A stretch of DNA of 64,000 bases from JAPPHA01 sp965220985 (GCA_965220985.1 OZ244854.1:3658001-3722000), one strand, 5' to 3'; counted from the first letter of the stretch, positions 27,496 through 36,235 are shown. Made by a program: numbers and translations. Notes: a model not told the origin generated them from the sequence alone.

Positions 27496-28213
27496 CGATC
27501 TGGGCGCCAGCCATCAGCTGGTTGTGCTTTCGGGTCATGAACTCTTTCGCGGTTTCGACCGCGATTGCCGCATCGCGACAATAGGCATCCGCGCCGATGG
27601 CCTTGCTGAATTCCTCGTTGAGCGGCGCCCCGCCGACGAGGACGACGTAGTCGTCGCGCATTCCCTTTTCGACCATCGTGTCGATGACGACCTTCATGTA
27701 GGGCATGGTGGTGGTCAGCAGCGCCGACATGCCGAGGATATCGACCTCGCTGGCTTCCAGCGCCTCGATGTAGTTCTCGACCGGATTGTTGATCCCGAGA
27801 TCCTGCACCTCGAAACCCGCACCCTCCATCATCATGGTCACGAGGTTCTTGCCGATGTCGTGAATGTCTCCCTTGACGGTCCCGATGACCATCTTGCCCA
27901 CGCGCGGAGCCCCGGTCTCCGCCAGCAACGGCTTGAGGATTGCCATTCCGGCCTTCATCGCGTTGGCCGCGAGAAGCACTTCGGGGACAAAGAGGACACC
28001 GTCGCGAAAGTCGATGCCGACAATTCTCATGCCTTCGACCAGCGCGTCGGTCAAAACCTTGTAAGGGGTCCATCCGCGATCAAGAAGAATCCTGACCCCT
28101 TCCTCGATTTCTTCCTTCAGACCATCATACAGGTCGTCGTGCATCTGGGGGACAAGTTCTTCGTCCGACAGTTCCGCAAGTATGATATCGTCTTCGTCGT
28201 CGTGATCCGACAT
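27482..28213 (-). CDS. Corrinoid (cobalamin-binding) methyl-carrier protein
   Basis: A 243-residue B12-binding protein of the MtbC/MetH-like class. An acidic N-terminal extension is followed by a helical cap domain (about residues 25-100) and a Rossmann-type B12 domain. The cobalt-ligand motif DIHDIG (116-121) supplies His118 as the lower axial ligand, and VGGAPLNEEFSKAIGADAY closes the B12 site. The ATG at 28213 is chosen over a short upstream extension. It shuttles a methyl group between a donor methyltransferase and the homocysteine methyltransferase encoded upstream in the same operon. No cobalamin riboswitch was recognised upstream. Confidence 0.92.
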   Translation of the reverse strand: MSDHDDEDDIILAELSDEELVPQMHDDLYDGLKEEIEEGVRILLDRGWTPYKVLTDALVEGMRIVGIDFRDGVLFVPEVLLAANAMKAGMAILKPLLAETGAPRVGKMVIGTVKGDIHDIGKNLVTMMMEGAGFEVQDLGINNPVENYIEALEASEVDILGMSALLTTTMPYMKVVIDTMVEKGMRDDYVVLVGGAPLNEEFSKAIGADAYCRDAAIAVETAKEFMTRKHNQLMAGAQIDGTG

Positions 28214-28308
28214 GATTGCCCTCAACTCAAGCGTGGCGATTCCAGCGTCACCATTTGCACGAAATCTGATGCAATTGAAAGTCGACCATGTTCTGAATGC
28301 GACAAGAT

Positions 28309-29409
28309 TCAGCCTTGATTCGACACATCGTTCCCGGACGGGCAGCAGCCGGACCCGGAATCGCGCTGACGCCTTCGGCGTCGCGTTGAGCGTCTCGATG
28401 ACGTGTCTCCCGCATCGGCCGCAACTTCGGGAAGTCGGCCGACAAAGGCGCCAATGCGGTCGACGATGGCATCGAGTTCAGGACGCTCGCCCCGATCGGT
28501 CTTTTCGAGGGCAGTCCTCATTGCATCGAGATGCGTCGGGGTTGTTCCGCAGCATCCTCCGATGATCGACGCCCCGCAATCGCGGGCGAGAACGGCATAA
28601 TCCGCCATGGTTTCAACTGATGCATCATAGACGATCTTGCCATGACGGAACTGCGGAATGCCGGCATTGGCCTTTGCGATGATCGGGCAGGCCATGCCCG
28701 CATCGACGAATCCGAGAACGGTCCGCAAGAGATCAGGCGCCCCCACGCCGCAATTGGCGCCTGCCGCTGCCGGCATTGGATCGCTCGCTTGAACTGCGGC
28801 TGCAAGATCGGCCTCGGTAACGCCCATCATGGTACGACCGGCCGTGTCGAAACTCATCGATGCCGACCACGGTACGCCGACCGACTTGATGGCGTCACGC
28901 GCTGCCGCAAGTTCGTCGAGGGATGACATCGTTTCGACCCAGATCAGATCGACACCGCCTCCGACCAGCCCGTCGGCCTGTTCCGCGAGAATCTCCACCG
29001 CACCCGCATAAGTCAGTTCGCCGAGCGGTTCGATCAGTTCACCGGTCGGCCCCATCGATCCCGCAACAATGACCTGCCGGCCGGAACTGTCGGCAATGTC
29101 GCGGGCGATTTCTGCCGAGATCCTGGACAGTTCCCACGCCCTGGACTGTGCACCATGCAGGCGGAGCCGGGCGGAATTCGAACCGAAGCTGTTGGTCAGG
29201 AACAGATCGGCGCCGGCATTGACGGAACCCTGATAGAGAGCCCGGATTCGGTCGGGATGATCCTCGTTCCACAACTCGGGAGCGTCGCCGGATTCGAGCC
29301 CCATGTTGAACAGACAGGTGCCTGTCGCACCGTCCGCGAGCAGCCAGCCTCGATCTTCCAGAACACGGGAAATCGGATCCGAGCCATTTTTGGAGTTCTG
29401 CCGGCTCAC
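28309..29409 (-). CDS. Homocysteine S-methyltransferase domain protein (split methionine synthase component)
   Basis: A 366-residue protein with a complete homocysteine-binding barrel. The zinc ligands are Cys220 (GANCG) and Cys286-Cys287 (GGCCGTTPTH). The start is a GTG at 29409 behind GGGAGAATGAGG. It has no B12 or folate domain of its own. The corrinoid gene follows after about 95 bases, so it most likely receives methyl groups from that protein to make methionine, as in the split MetH arrangements reported for some alphaproteobacteria. Betaine-homocysteine methyltransferase activity is an alternative reading. The last 25 residues are an Arg/Ser-rich tail not typical of the domain. A separate folate-binding partner is not in the window. 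Confidence 0.85.
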   Translation of the reverse strand: MSRQNSKNGSDPISRVLEDRGWLLADGATGTCLFNMGLESGDAPELWNEDHPDRIRALYQGSVNAGADLFLTNSFGSNSARLRLHGAQSRAWELSRISAEIARDIADSSGRQVIVAGSMGPTGELIEPLGELTYAGAVEILAEQADGLVGGGVDLIWVETMSSLDELAAARDAIKSVGVPWSASMSFDTAGRTMMGVTEADLAAAVQASDPMPAAAGANCGVGAPDLLRTVLGFVDAGMACPIIAKANAGIPQFRHGKIVYDASVETMADYAVLARDCGASIIGGCCGTTPTHLDAMRTALEKTDRGERPELDAIVDRIGAFVGRLPEVAADAGDTSSRRSTRRRRRQRDSGSGCCPSGNDVSNQG

Positions 29410-29546
29410 GCCTCATTCTCCCGATAATTCTGGGACCGCGATTCCCCGGGCAAGACGGCAATTCTCGACCGCCCACCCATACGTTGGGGAAAGTCGCCCG
29501 AGGCTCCCGACACCAGGCAATCCACAACAACACGCGTCGCCATCGT

Positions 29547-29969
29547 TCAGGCCGCCTCTTCTCGCCCGAAGGATTGAATTCGGGCGATCATGGATCGCAA
29601 TCCGTTCGAGCGTTGCGATGTCAGGTGCTGGTCGAGTTCGATCTGCTTGAACGCGCCAAGCGCATCGAGGCTCGCGACGTCGTTCAATTTGCAACCGCAA
29701 TAGAAGGACTTCAGTATCGCAATCAATCCTCGAACGATCATCGCATCGGAGTCGCCTTCGAAATAGAAGCGGGCCGAATCGCCGCCACACTCGACTCGCG
29801 GGACGATCCAGACCTGGGAGGCACACCCGTCCACCTTGGTCTGCGCAATGCGAAGAGATGCGTCCAGCGGGGGCATCTCGCGCCCGAGTTCAATGATGTA
29901 ACCGTAACGATCTTCCCAATCGCTCAGACAGGAGAACGTCTCGACGATGTCATCGAATGTTTCCGACAT
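29547..29969 (-). CDS. sufE: Cysteine desulfuration protein SufE
   Basis: A 140-residue sulfur-transfer protein that accepts persulfide from the SufS cysteine desulfurase for Fe-S cluster assembly. The catalytic Cys49 lies in the diagnostic VDGCASQVW motif. The ATG at 29969 gives the normal family length; the longer frame upstream is not conserved. Other suf genes are not in the window, which is usual for the stand-alone sufE of alphaproteobacteria. Confidence 0.95.
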   Translation of the reverse strand: MSETFDDIVETFSCLSDWEDRYGYIIELGREMPPLDASLRIAQTKVDGCASQVWIVPRVECGGDSARFYFEGDSDAMIVRGLIAILKSFYCGCKLNDVASLDALGAFKQIELDQHLTSQRSNGLRSMIARIQSFGREEAA

Positions 29970-30385
29970 GGTTGATGGTATCCCGGTGGGCACTGACGTT
30001 GAATTCCGATCGGACCTGGCAAGTTGCGCATTGGCGTTCTTGTCCATTGGATCCGGCGTCGTTCTACACAATTCGAATCGCACTGTGAACCGACCCGCCG
30101 GACGACGTGATCCCGTGCTTGGGTATCTCGGGGATCCCGCCCGACTCGCCGCAGGGCCGCAAGACGACAATTGGCGACGAGCGCAGTCATTCGCCTTGCC
30201 AGCCGGTTTCCTGTGTCGCCTCGTACCGTCCTCTGCTGCCAATGGCCCTGATCACGTTGAATCCGGGCAAGCCAAGCCGACCAACTACTGTCGATTTTGG
30301 AACGAGTTGATACTCGATCAAGATCGGGGTAGGTCACGAGAAGGAAGGCCTCACGGGGCGGATCACACTAATTTGAGGAAACGCC
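29970..30385. other. Divergent intergenic region between sufE and the lipoprotein gene
   Basis: About 415 bases with overlapping but unconvincing frames on both strands. No RNA gene or hairpin with T-run was recognised. It presumably holds promoters for both neighbours. Confidence 0.45.
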
Positions 30386-30943
30386 ATGCAACTCAACCCG
30401 ACCAGCAGCCAGACTTGCCGAACAAGTCGCAGCCCTTTTCTGCGATTGCTTGGAGCCATTGCCGTCACATTCGCCGTTGCCGCCTGCAGTTCCGACGGCG
30501 ACTCATCCTGGTACAACCCAATGGACTGGTTCGATTCCGATGACGAGGAAACAAGCGTAGATGACGGCGGCGAGACTTCGGAAACCGGGGCGGTCAGCAA
30601 CGGGGACGACAATGTTCTTGCCGACCAGATACACGACCTGCAACTCAATCCCGCCAGATCCGGGTCAATCCTGCTGGTCCGTGCCGATTCGCGCGTTTCC
30701 GGGTTTCATTCCGGTCGACTTGTGCTGATCAGTCACGGGGGTGACAGCGCCGGCGGTGGAAACGACGACATGCTGGTCTACGAACTTCGTGGGCACGTGC
30801 CACCGCTGGATCCCGAAGCGACCTCGACCGCTTCGCGCATCGAGCAGATCACGCTCGGAACGTTCATCCCGTCGAGCACGCTTGAGAGGAACGACCGAAT
30901 CAAGGTGATCGGCAACAGCAACGCGGTCGAAATCGCCATCTGA
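30386..30943 (+). CDS. Putative outer-membrane or periplasmic lipoprotein of unknown function
   Basis: A 185-residue protein with a lipoprotein signal peptide: basic residues at 12-20, a hydrophobic core, and a lipobox VAAC with Cys34. The mature N-terminus is strongly acidic and Ser/Gly-rich (about 35-75, a flexible linker). A compact C-terminal domain has alternating hydrophobic residues (SGSILLVRADSRVSGFHSGR, then LVLISHGGDS). No family is recognised. GAGG stands about 8 bases before the ATG. It converges on rnd, and the two stops are 27 bases apart. Confidence 0.75.
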   Translation: MQLNPTSSQTCRTSRSPFLRLLGAIAVTFAVAACSSDGDSSWYNPMDWFDSDDEETSVDDGGETSETGAVSNGDDNVLADQIHDLQLNPARSGSILLVRADSRVSGFHSGRLVLISHGGDSAGGGNDDMLVYELRGHVPPLDPEATSTASRIEQITLGTFIPSSTLERNDRIKVIGNSNAVEIAI

Positions 30944-30970
30944 CTCTGTCGCGAGACACCTCCCCCAGTC

Positions 30971-32161
30971 TCAGTCCTGTCGTGTGTCGTTTGACCGTGT
31001 TTGAGGTATCTTGATCGTTTGGACACCGTCCTTGTCCGAAGCGAGAGCGATTTCGCCTCGCGTCAGTCGCAGCGCATCGCGACCAAAGATCTCGTTCCGC
31101 CAGCCAAAAAGCGCGCGAGAATGCGTGTCGCCGCCCGCAATGCGTTCGAGTTCCGCTGCGGTCGCGATCAATGCAGGAGCCACTCGGGCTCTCTGGGCAT
31201 TCGCCTTGAGCAGGGCTCGCAGCAAGTCGATCATCCCGTGATTCTCGATCACAGGGCCTTTGGTCGCCGGCTTTGCGGGTTGGCTTTCATTCGGCATGTC
31301 GTTGGCGCGATGCACGGCCCTAATGACACCCTGGGCGAACTCTCCTTTTTTCAGGTGCTGCGGTATCGCTCGACACCGCCCCAGCGCGCGCAGGTCGTTC
31401 GGTCTGACTGACGCGATCTCCGTCACGGCCTTGTCGTTGAGGACTCTGTTTCGGGGGACATTGCGGCTTTGGGCCTGTTCCTCGCGAAATCTCGCGACCT
31501 GCCGGAGCGCGGCAAGGTACTTCGGCGACGTGTTCCGCGTCTTCAACCGCTTCCACGCATCTGCCGGATCAAACGAATAGAGTTCGGGCCTCAGCAACGG
31601 TGCGAACTCCTCTTCAAGCCACCAGAGCCGATCCAATTCGCGCAGTTCATCGACGAGCTTTTCGTAGATCTTTCGCAGGTGAATCACGTCATCGAGCGCG
31701 TACGCCAGTTGTTTTTTCGAGAGCGGGCGGCGGTTCCAGGCGGAGAACTGACGTGACTTGTCCAGCGACTTTCCGACGATCGCCCGGACCAGCGCCTCGT
31801 AACCGACCTGCTCTCCATATCCGCAGGCCATGGCTGCAATCTGCGTGTCGAAGAACGGTTGCGGGAAAATCTGTCGATCAAGATGGAAAATCTCCAGGTC
31901 CTGTCGTGCCGAATGAAAGACCTTGGTGACATTGGCATCCGCAAACAGGTCATAGATCGGATCGAGGCTGAGTTTCTCGTCGAGGGTGTCCACGGCAGCG
32001 ACGAGTTCGTTGCCCCGCCCCGGAGCAGCAATCTGCACGAGACACAACTGCGAATAGTATGTTGTATCACGCATGAACTCGGTATCGACGGCGACATAGG
32101 GATGCTGAGCGCAAGCATTGCAGAATTTTGCGAGCTGGTCAGTGGTCCGGATCAAGTTCAC
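30971..32161 (-). CDS. rnd: Ribonuclease D
   Basis: A 3'-5' exoribonuclease for tRNA maturation, 396 residues. The DEDD exonuclease domain begins with VAVDTEFMRDTTYYSQLCLV (catalytic Asp and Glu) and contains FHSARQDLEIF and AYALDDVIHLRKIY with further catalytic Asp and Tyr residues. The HRDC helices follow from about residue 215. The start is GTG at 32161 behind AAAGGA. It lies 48 bases downstream of the remnant of a DNA methyltransferase gene on the same strand. Confidence 0.94.
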   Translation of the reverse strand: MNLIRTTDQLAKFCNACAQHPYVAVDTEFMRDTTYYSQLCLVQIAAPGRGNELVAAVDTLDEKLSLDPIYDLFADANVTKVFHSARQDLEIFHLDRQIFPQPFFDTQIAAMACGYGEQVGYEALVRAIVGKSLDKSRQFSAWNRRPLSKKQLAYALDDVIHLRKIYEKLVDELRELDRLWWLEEEFAPLLRPELYSFDPADAWKRLKTRNTSPKYLAALRQVARFREEQAQSRNVPRNRVLNDKAVTEIASVRPNDLRALGRCRAIPQHLKKGEFAQGVIRAVHRANDMPNESQPAKPATKGPVIENHGMIDLLRALLKANAQRARVAPALIATAAELERIAGGDTHSRALFGWRNEIFGRDALRLTRGEIALASDKDGVQTIKIPQTRSNDTRQD

Positions 32162-32209
32162 AAACTTTCCTTTTCGTTTTGGGGAGCCTCCCCGCGCGCA
32201 TCTGAACTG

Positions 32210-32704
32210 TCACATGGCACGAATGCAGCCATTGGTCATGCGGATAAGGTTGAACGTGTTCTTTTCCGGGTCGCGGACGTACCACAGGAACTTCTCGTTT
32301 CGAGGCGAGAATGACCGTCGTGAAGCGACCCCAGCGCCGTAATTCCTGACGACCTCCTGGATCAGGTAGAATCGCATGCCATTCCACAGCAGGTACGGGA
32401 TGGGAATGGCCTTGGCCCGCTAAGGCAAGGACAAGTAGCCCAGACTCAACCAAAAAGCTCCCGAGGGAGCGGTTGAACGGTGAACAAGTTGAATCCAATC
32501 GGCACACCTGTCGACGCAGTCACCGACATCACGCACGACTTCGTAGGACTTGCCAATATTTTACGGAGGTGAAGTGACGGTGAGCGGAACGGAATCCGCA
32601 GGCAGCCTTGCACGGAAATTCATGCAATCCCCGCTATAGACCGCCCAATTTTCTCCGGATTTCGTTGGCTTTCCGAGTGCGTTCGTCAACTCGTCAAAGT
32701 CCAT
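32210..32704 (-). pseudogene. Degraded beta-class DNA methyltransferase (N6-adenine or N4-cytosine)
   Basis: Reading the minus strand from ATG 32704 gives a methyltransferase N-terminal half interrupted by two stops. The order is GENWAVYSGDC, then LTVTSPP-stop-NIGKSYE, in which the Tyr codon of the catalytic TSPPY motif has become TAA (32561-32563). GAFWLSLGYLSLP-stop-RAKAIPIPYLLW follows, with TAG at 32420-32422, then QEVVRNYGAGVASRR and FSPRNEKFLWYVRDP. The similarity ends where the family continues with FNLD-x-VRDP; here the reading turns to unrelated residues and stops at 32210. The C-terminal AdoMet-binding part is missing. It is therefore a dead remnant of a second restriction-modification system. 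No nuclease remnant was recognised beside it. Confidence 0.85.
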
Positions 32705-32826
32705 CCCGCACCCTGCCCTCAATCTGTCACGCCGTTCGGGATTCCTCTCCCACCAACATTCCAGACAGCAACGATTGGAATCGACTTTTCATCGAACTTA
32801 CGCCGCAAACAAACTGTGCGAACAGA

Positions 32827-33066
32827 CTACAGCTTGAACTCGACTCCACCCGACGATTTTGTCGCTTTCAACCGTTGGTTGACCGCATCAACTTCATCGG
32901 TCAAAGCCTTCACGATCTTGCGAACATCGGCGTCGCTGTAGTCGTAAAGATTGCGGTTGCCAAGTTTGCTGATGACCCTGATCGCCTTAATGGCATTGGT
33001 TGTGCGGCGCTCTGCAAGCTTGACGAACTTTCCGCGCTTGGACAAGCTGGACATTGCTGAATTCAT
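32827..33066 (-). CDS. Small unknown protein in an AT-rich patch
   Basis: A 79-residue, basic, probably helical protein with a repeated hydrophobic pattern (SKRGKFVKLAERRTTNAIKA, then IRVISKLGNRN). The ATG at 33066 follows AAGGAG at a spacing of seven bases, and the codons look used, so it is likely a real gene. The function is not recognised. It sits about 120 bases upstream of the methyltransferase pseudogene on the same strand and may have been acquired with it. A role as a small regulator or structural protein cannot be decided from the sequence. Confidence 0.65.
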   Translation of the reverse strand: MNSAMSSLSKRGKFVKLAERRTTNAIKAIRVISKLGNRNLYDYSDADVRKIVKALTDEVDAVNQRLKATKSSGGVEFKL

Positions 33067-33399
33067 CACTTTTCTCCTTGTTTAGCAATGAATGCTGTAC
33101 GTTTAAGCGTTGTTGCCTAGTCGTGTTGCGTTCTCGTGTCAATTCAAATTTGGAATACCCAAACATTTTGTAGAATTTTCTTCCAAGAACAGTGAAGTTT
33201 TCACTCATGGTCACCAATGCAAAATCGGACGTGCGAAGACTCTCGAATGTCGTCGAACTCTCGACTGCACATACTGGATTCCTCAAAAATTGAAGCAGTG
33301 ATTGTGGCTTTAGCTATGCGGACGAAAGACGTCCCTGCGGTCGGCCAAGTCGAGGCACTCGTCACAAGGTGCGGCGTTATCGTGATCTCAAATTGAAGT
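33067..33399. other. AT-rich intergenic region between the small gene and tRNA-Asn
   Basis: No credible gene is seen; AAGGAG at about 33075-33080 serves the small gene. The region is notably AT-rich, as expected for recently acquired DNA beside a tRNA gene, but no attachment-site repeat of the tRNA 3' end was recognised. Confidence 0.45.
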
Positions 33400-33474
33400 T
33401 GGCTCCGGCGGTAGGATTCGAACCTACGACCAATTGATTAACAGTCAACTGCTCTACCACTGAGCTACGCCGGA
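33400..33474 (-). tRNA. tRNA-Asn (anticodon GTT)
   Basis: A complete cloverleaf is readable on the minus strand: 7-bp acceptor stem (TCCGGCG / CGCCGGA), D-arm GTAGCTCAGTGGTAGAGC, anticodon stem-loop TTGACTGTTAATCAA with GTT, T-arm GGTTCGAATCC, and an encoded CCA at 33400-33402. Confidence 0.95.
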
Positions 33475-33648
33475 ACGAGATGTCAAATGCATGAAGCCCG
33501 AGGCGTATAACAGGGTACCGAAATCCAGTCCACACGGTAATTTCAACATTGCAGGCGGCCATGTCCCTCGCCGAGCCAATCGATCACGGGTGCCCGCAAC
33601 TGTCACGTGAAACAAAGAACACCGCTGCTCACGAATGGTGTCCTCGTT

Positions 33649-34575
33649 TCAAAGACGGCTGTACTCTCCCAACGGATCCGCGCCTGATGCAGCTGCGACA
33701 ACCCCACGCTCTGCGAGATCGATCAGATGAGCAAGAACGTTGCGCTCGGCCGCTGGAACAAGCCTGCGGTCGATGTCGGTATAGAGCAACTCCACAATGC
33801 CGCCTGGCGTCAGCGTCCTTTCCGACAGACATTCGAGGATCTGGGATTCGCGCTCAAGGCGATGCCTGATCTGCCAGTCGATCATCGCTCCGGGATCCGT
33901 GACCGGTCCGCCGTGACCCGGGAAATAGGTTTTGTCCTCCAGACGGTTTGCCAATCGCTTCAGCGAGTTCATGAAAGCCCCCATGTCGCCATCCGGCGGG
34001 GAGACCATCGTCGTGGCCCACGACATGACGTGATCACCGGTAAAAACGTTTCCCGTGTCCCGCCAGACCAGGCACAGGTGATCAGACAGATGCCCCGGCG
34101 TGTGAAGCGCCTTGATCTCCCATTCGTCGCAGGAAATGATCGCCCCGTCTTCGAGATGGACATCGACACGGTGGCTGGCATCGATCCCCTCGCCACCCTT
34201 GAGGCGCTTTGCAGACTCGTCCCCAGGATACCCTGCACGCGACTGCAACGGTCGTTGCGGGCGGAATCCATGGATGGGGACTTCGAGCAACTCTGACAGG
34301 CGACGGGCAAGCACGGAGTGATCCACGTGCGCGTGCGTGACGACAATGTGCGTGACCCGCGCGCCCTTTGTCGCGTGGAGCAAGGCCTCGAGATGGGCGT
34401 CATCGTCGGGGCCAGGATCGATGATCGCGACGCTCTCCGTGCCAAGAAGGTAGGTTTGCGTGCCGGTAAACGTCATCGGCCCGGCGTTCGGCGCCGTAAC
34501 CACCCTCAAACCCGGAGCGAGTTCGACGGCAGTTCCCACCTCAACCCTGTGATCGCGGACAAATGGATCCTGCAT
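33649..34575 (-). CDS. Metallo-beta-lactamase-fold hydrolase (LACTB2-like)
   Basis: A 308-residue cytosolic MBL-fold protein. The zinc-binding motif HAHVDH (His81, His83, Asp85, His86) follows VTHIVVT. Later metal ligands are in LHTPGHLSDHLCL and TGDHVM, and a C-terminal winged-helix-like region (LECLSERTLTPGGIVELLYT) is as in LACTB2. There is no signal peptide. Family members include endoribonucleases and thioester hydrolases; the substrate here is unknown. Transcribed divergently from the orphan kinase gene. Confidence 0.88.
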   Translation of the reverse strand: MQDPFVRDHRVEVGTAVELAPGLRVVTAPNAGPMTFTGTQTYLLGTESVAIIDPGPDDDAHLEALLHATKGARVTHIVVTHAHVDHSVLARRLSELLEVPIHGFRPQRPLQSRAGYPGDESAKRLKGGEGIDASHRVDVHLEDGAIISCDEWEIKALHTPGHLSDHLCLVWRDTGNVFTGDHVMSWATTMVSPPDGDMGAFMNSLKRLANRLEDKTYFPGHGGPVTDPGAMIDWQIRHRLERESQILECLSERTLTPGGIVELLYTDIDRRLVPAAERNVLAHLIDLAERGVVAAASGADPLGEYSRL

Positions 34576-34753
34576 GTCAGCTCCGCATTACGGCGAATTG
34601 CACCCAACGCCATGAACATGGTCCAGTCACGGACATCAGATCCGCCGGCAAACCGCCGTGTTCCAGCGGTTCGCTGCCCCGTCGCCGTTTGCTTCCCTGC
34701 GATGATCGCGGTCAGACTTGCGCATGTTCGCTGCAATCCATATCCCAATCGTC

Positions 34754-36136
34754 ATGTCCAGTTTCAGAATCAGGAGAGTTCTCCCCAAGAGTCTGTTCGG
34801 ACGTTCAATTCTGATTCTGATGACACCGATCGTCATTGTCCAGATCGTCGTCGGCGCCTATTTCATCGATCGTCTGTTTCGCGACGTCACCGTCCAGTTG
34901 ACGACATCGCTCGCGACCGACGTCAATTACGTCATTTCGCACCTCGAACGATCCGGACAGGACAGCGGCGCGGTCGAGCGCCTGGAAAGTCTGAAACAGC
35001 GCTTTGCCCTTTCGACAGGGCGCCTGCCGGAAAACGCCGACTGCGGGGAGGTCGATCGACGAGGTGTGACCGACCTGACCGGCTACCACGTGATCAACGT
35101 TTTTCGACAGGACGTTCCCAATTTGCGATCGGTCGACCTCCTGGGCAATTCAAAGCAGGTGATCCTGTGCGTGGAGACCGCCGTCGGCCCGCACGAAATC
35201 ACCTTCTTGCGGCAGATGGTTTCGGCCCGAAACCCGCATCAACTGCTCGTGGCGATGGTTCTGGCTGCAATCCTGTCAACGGCTGTCGCGATCGCTTTCT
35301 TGCGAAACCAGATCCGGCCCATCACCGGTCTCGCCAGCGCCGCCGAGGCTTTCGGCATGGGACAGAGCGTCAAGTTCGAACCAGGAGGGGCACTCGAGGT
35401 CCGCAGCGCCGGAAACGCGTTCCTGACCATGCGGGACCGCATCGCCAGCCATGTCAAGCAGCGAACCCTGATTCTGTCGAAAGTCAGCCATGACCTGCGA
35501 ACGCCGCTGACCCGCATGAGGCTGTCGCTTTCGTTCCTGCCGGACCAGGAGGACGTCGCTCCCGTCTATGGCGACATCGGAGAAATGGAGCAGATCATCG
35601 ACGGTTTCCTGTCGTTCTCGAGCAACGTCGCCGACGAAAAGGTCTCCGAGATATCTCCGATCGAACTTGCAGAAAGCATCGTGGGAAATCGACAGCGATC
35701 GGGCGACAAGATCGAACTGATCCGGCCCCAGGGCGAAACCGGCAGTCGAGTCTTCCGAGGCCGAAGGACATCATTGACGCGCGCAATCGACAATCTCCTG
35801 TCGAACGCCTGCCGATTTGGCTCCGTGATTCGACTCACCGTGGCTGTCGATCACGAACAAGTCCGCTTCATCGTCGAGGATGACGGGCCCGGGATCCCCC
35901 AAAACGAACGGCATTCGGTTTTTGTCGCGTTCCTGCAACTGGAATCCACCGAGAGCGAACCGCGGGGAACCAATGTCGGTCTCGGACTGACGATCACCAA
36001 GGACATAGCCGAAGCGCACGGGGGAACCGTGTTGCTCGGCACCAGCGCGGATCTCGGCGGGTTGAGGGCTGAATTGACCGTGCCTCTGCGATCGCACGAA
36101 CCGGAAACGACCGAGGCTGGGCAACCGCCAGGATGA
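34754..36136 (+). CDS. Orphan EnvZ-like sensor histidine kinase
   Basis: A 460-residue kinase with two transmembrane helices (about residues 18-38 and 164-184) around a 125-residue periplasmic sensor, then HAMP and HisKA (His246 in KVSHDLRTPLTRMRL). The ATPase domain has its N-box at NLLSNACRFGS, and shows VEDDGPGIP and NVGLGLTITKDIAEAHGG. The ATG at 34754 is the best family start, but no strong ribosome binding site precedes it; TTG 34718 and ATG 34724 are alternatives. Kinases of this group usually sit next to an OmpR-type regulator gene; none is present here. Downstream is a tRNA gene on the other strand. Confidence 0.88.
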   Translation: MSSFRIRRVLPKSLFGRSILILMTPIVIVQIVVGAYFIDRLFRDVTVQLTTSLATDVNYVISHLERSGQDSGAVERLESLKQRFALSTGRLPENADCGEVDRRGVTDLTGYHVINVFRQDVPNLRSVDLLGNSKQVILCVETAVGPHEITFLRQMVSARNPHQLLVAMVLAAILSTAVAIAFLRNQIRPITGLASAAEAFGMGQSVKFEPGGALEVRSAGNAFLTMRDRIASHVKQRTLILSKVSHDLRTPLTRMRLSLSFLPDQEDVAPVYGDIGEMEQIIDGFLSFSSNVADEKVSEISPIELAESIVGNRQRSGDKIELIRPQGETGSRVFRGRRTSLTRAIDNLLSNACRFGSVIRLTVAVDHEQVRFIVEDDGPGIPQNERHSVFVAFLQLESTESEPRGTNVGLGLTITKDIAEAHGGTVLLGTSADLGGLRAELTVPLRSHEPETTEAGQPPG

Positions 36137-36158
36137 ACAGAGTCGGATGATTGATCTC

Positions 36159-36235
36159 TGGTAGGCCCGGGGGGACTCGAACCCCCAACCTAAGCGTTAT
36201 GAGCGCTCCGCTCTGACCAATTGAGCTACAGGCCC
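36159..36235 (-). tRNA. tRNA with CAT anticodon (tRNA-Met elongator or lysidine-type tRNA-Ile2)
   Basis: The cloverleaf reads on the minus strand: acceptor GGGCCTG / CGGGCCT with a G-U first pair, D-arm TAGCTCAATTGGTCAGAGC, anticodon loop CTCATAA, T-arm GGGGGTTCGAGTCCCCC, and encoded CCA at 36159-36161. The initiator is excluded by the paired acceptor end. The GGGCCTG acceptor resembles isoleucine tRNAs, so a TilS-modified Ile2 is at least as likely as Met. Confidence 0.9.

Noticed and set aside
29410..29546. Possible SAM, SAH or cobalamin riboswitch before the homocysteine methyltransferase gene
   Set aside because: The spacer is short and no conserved riboswitch core could be recognised.
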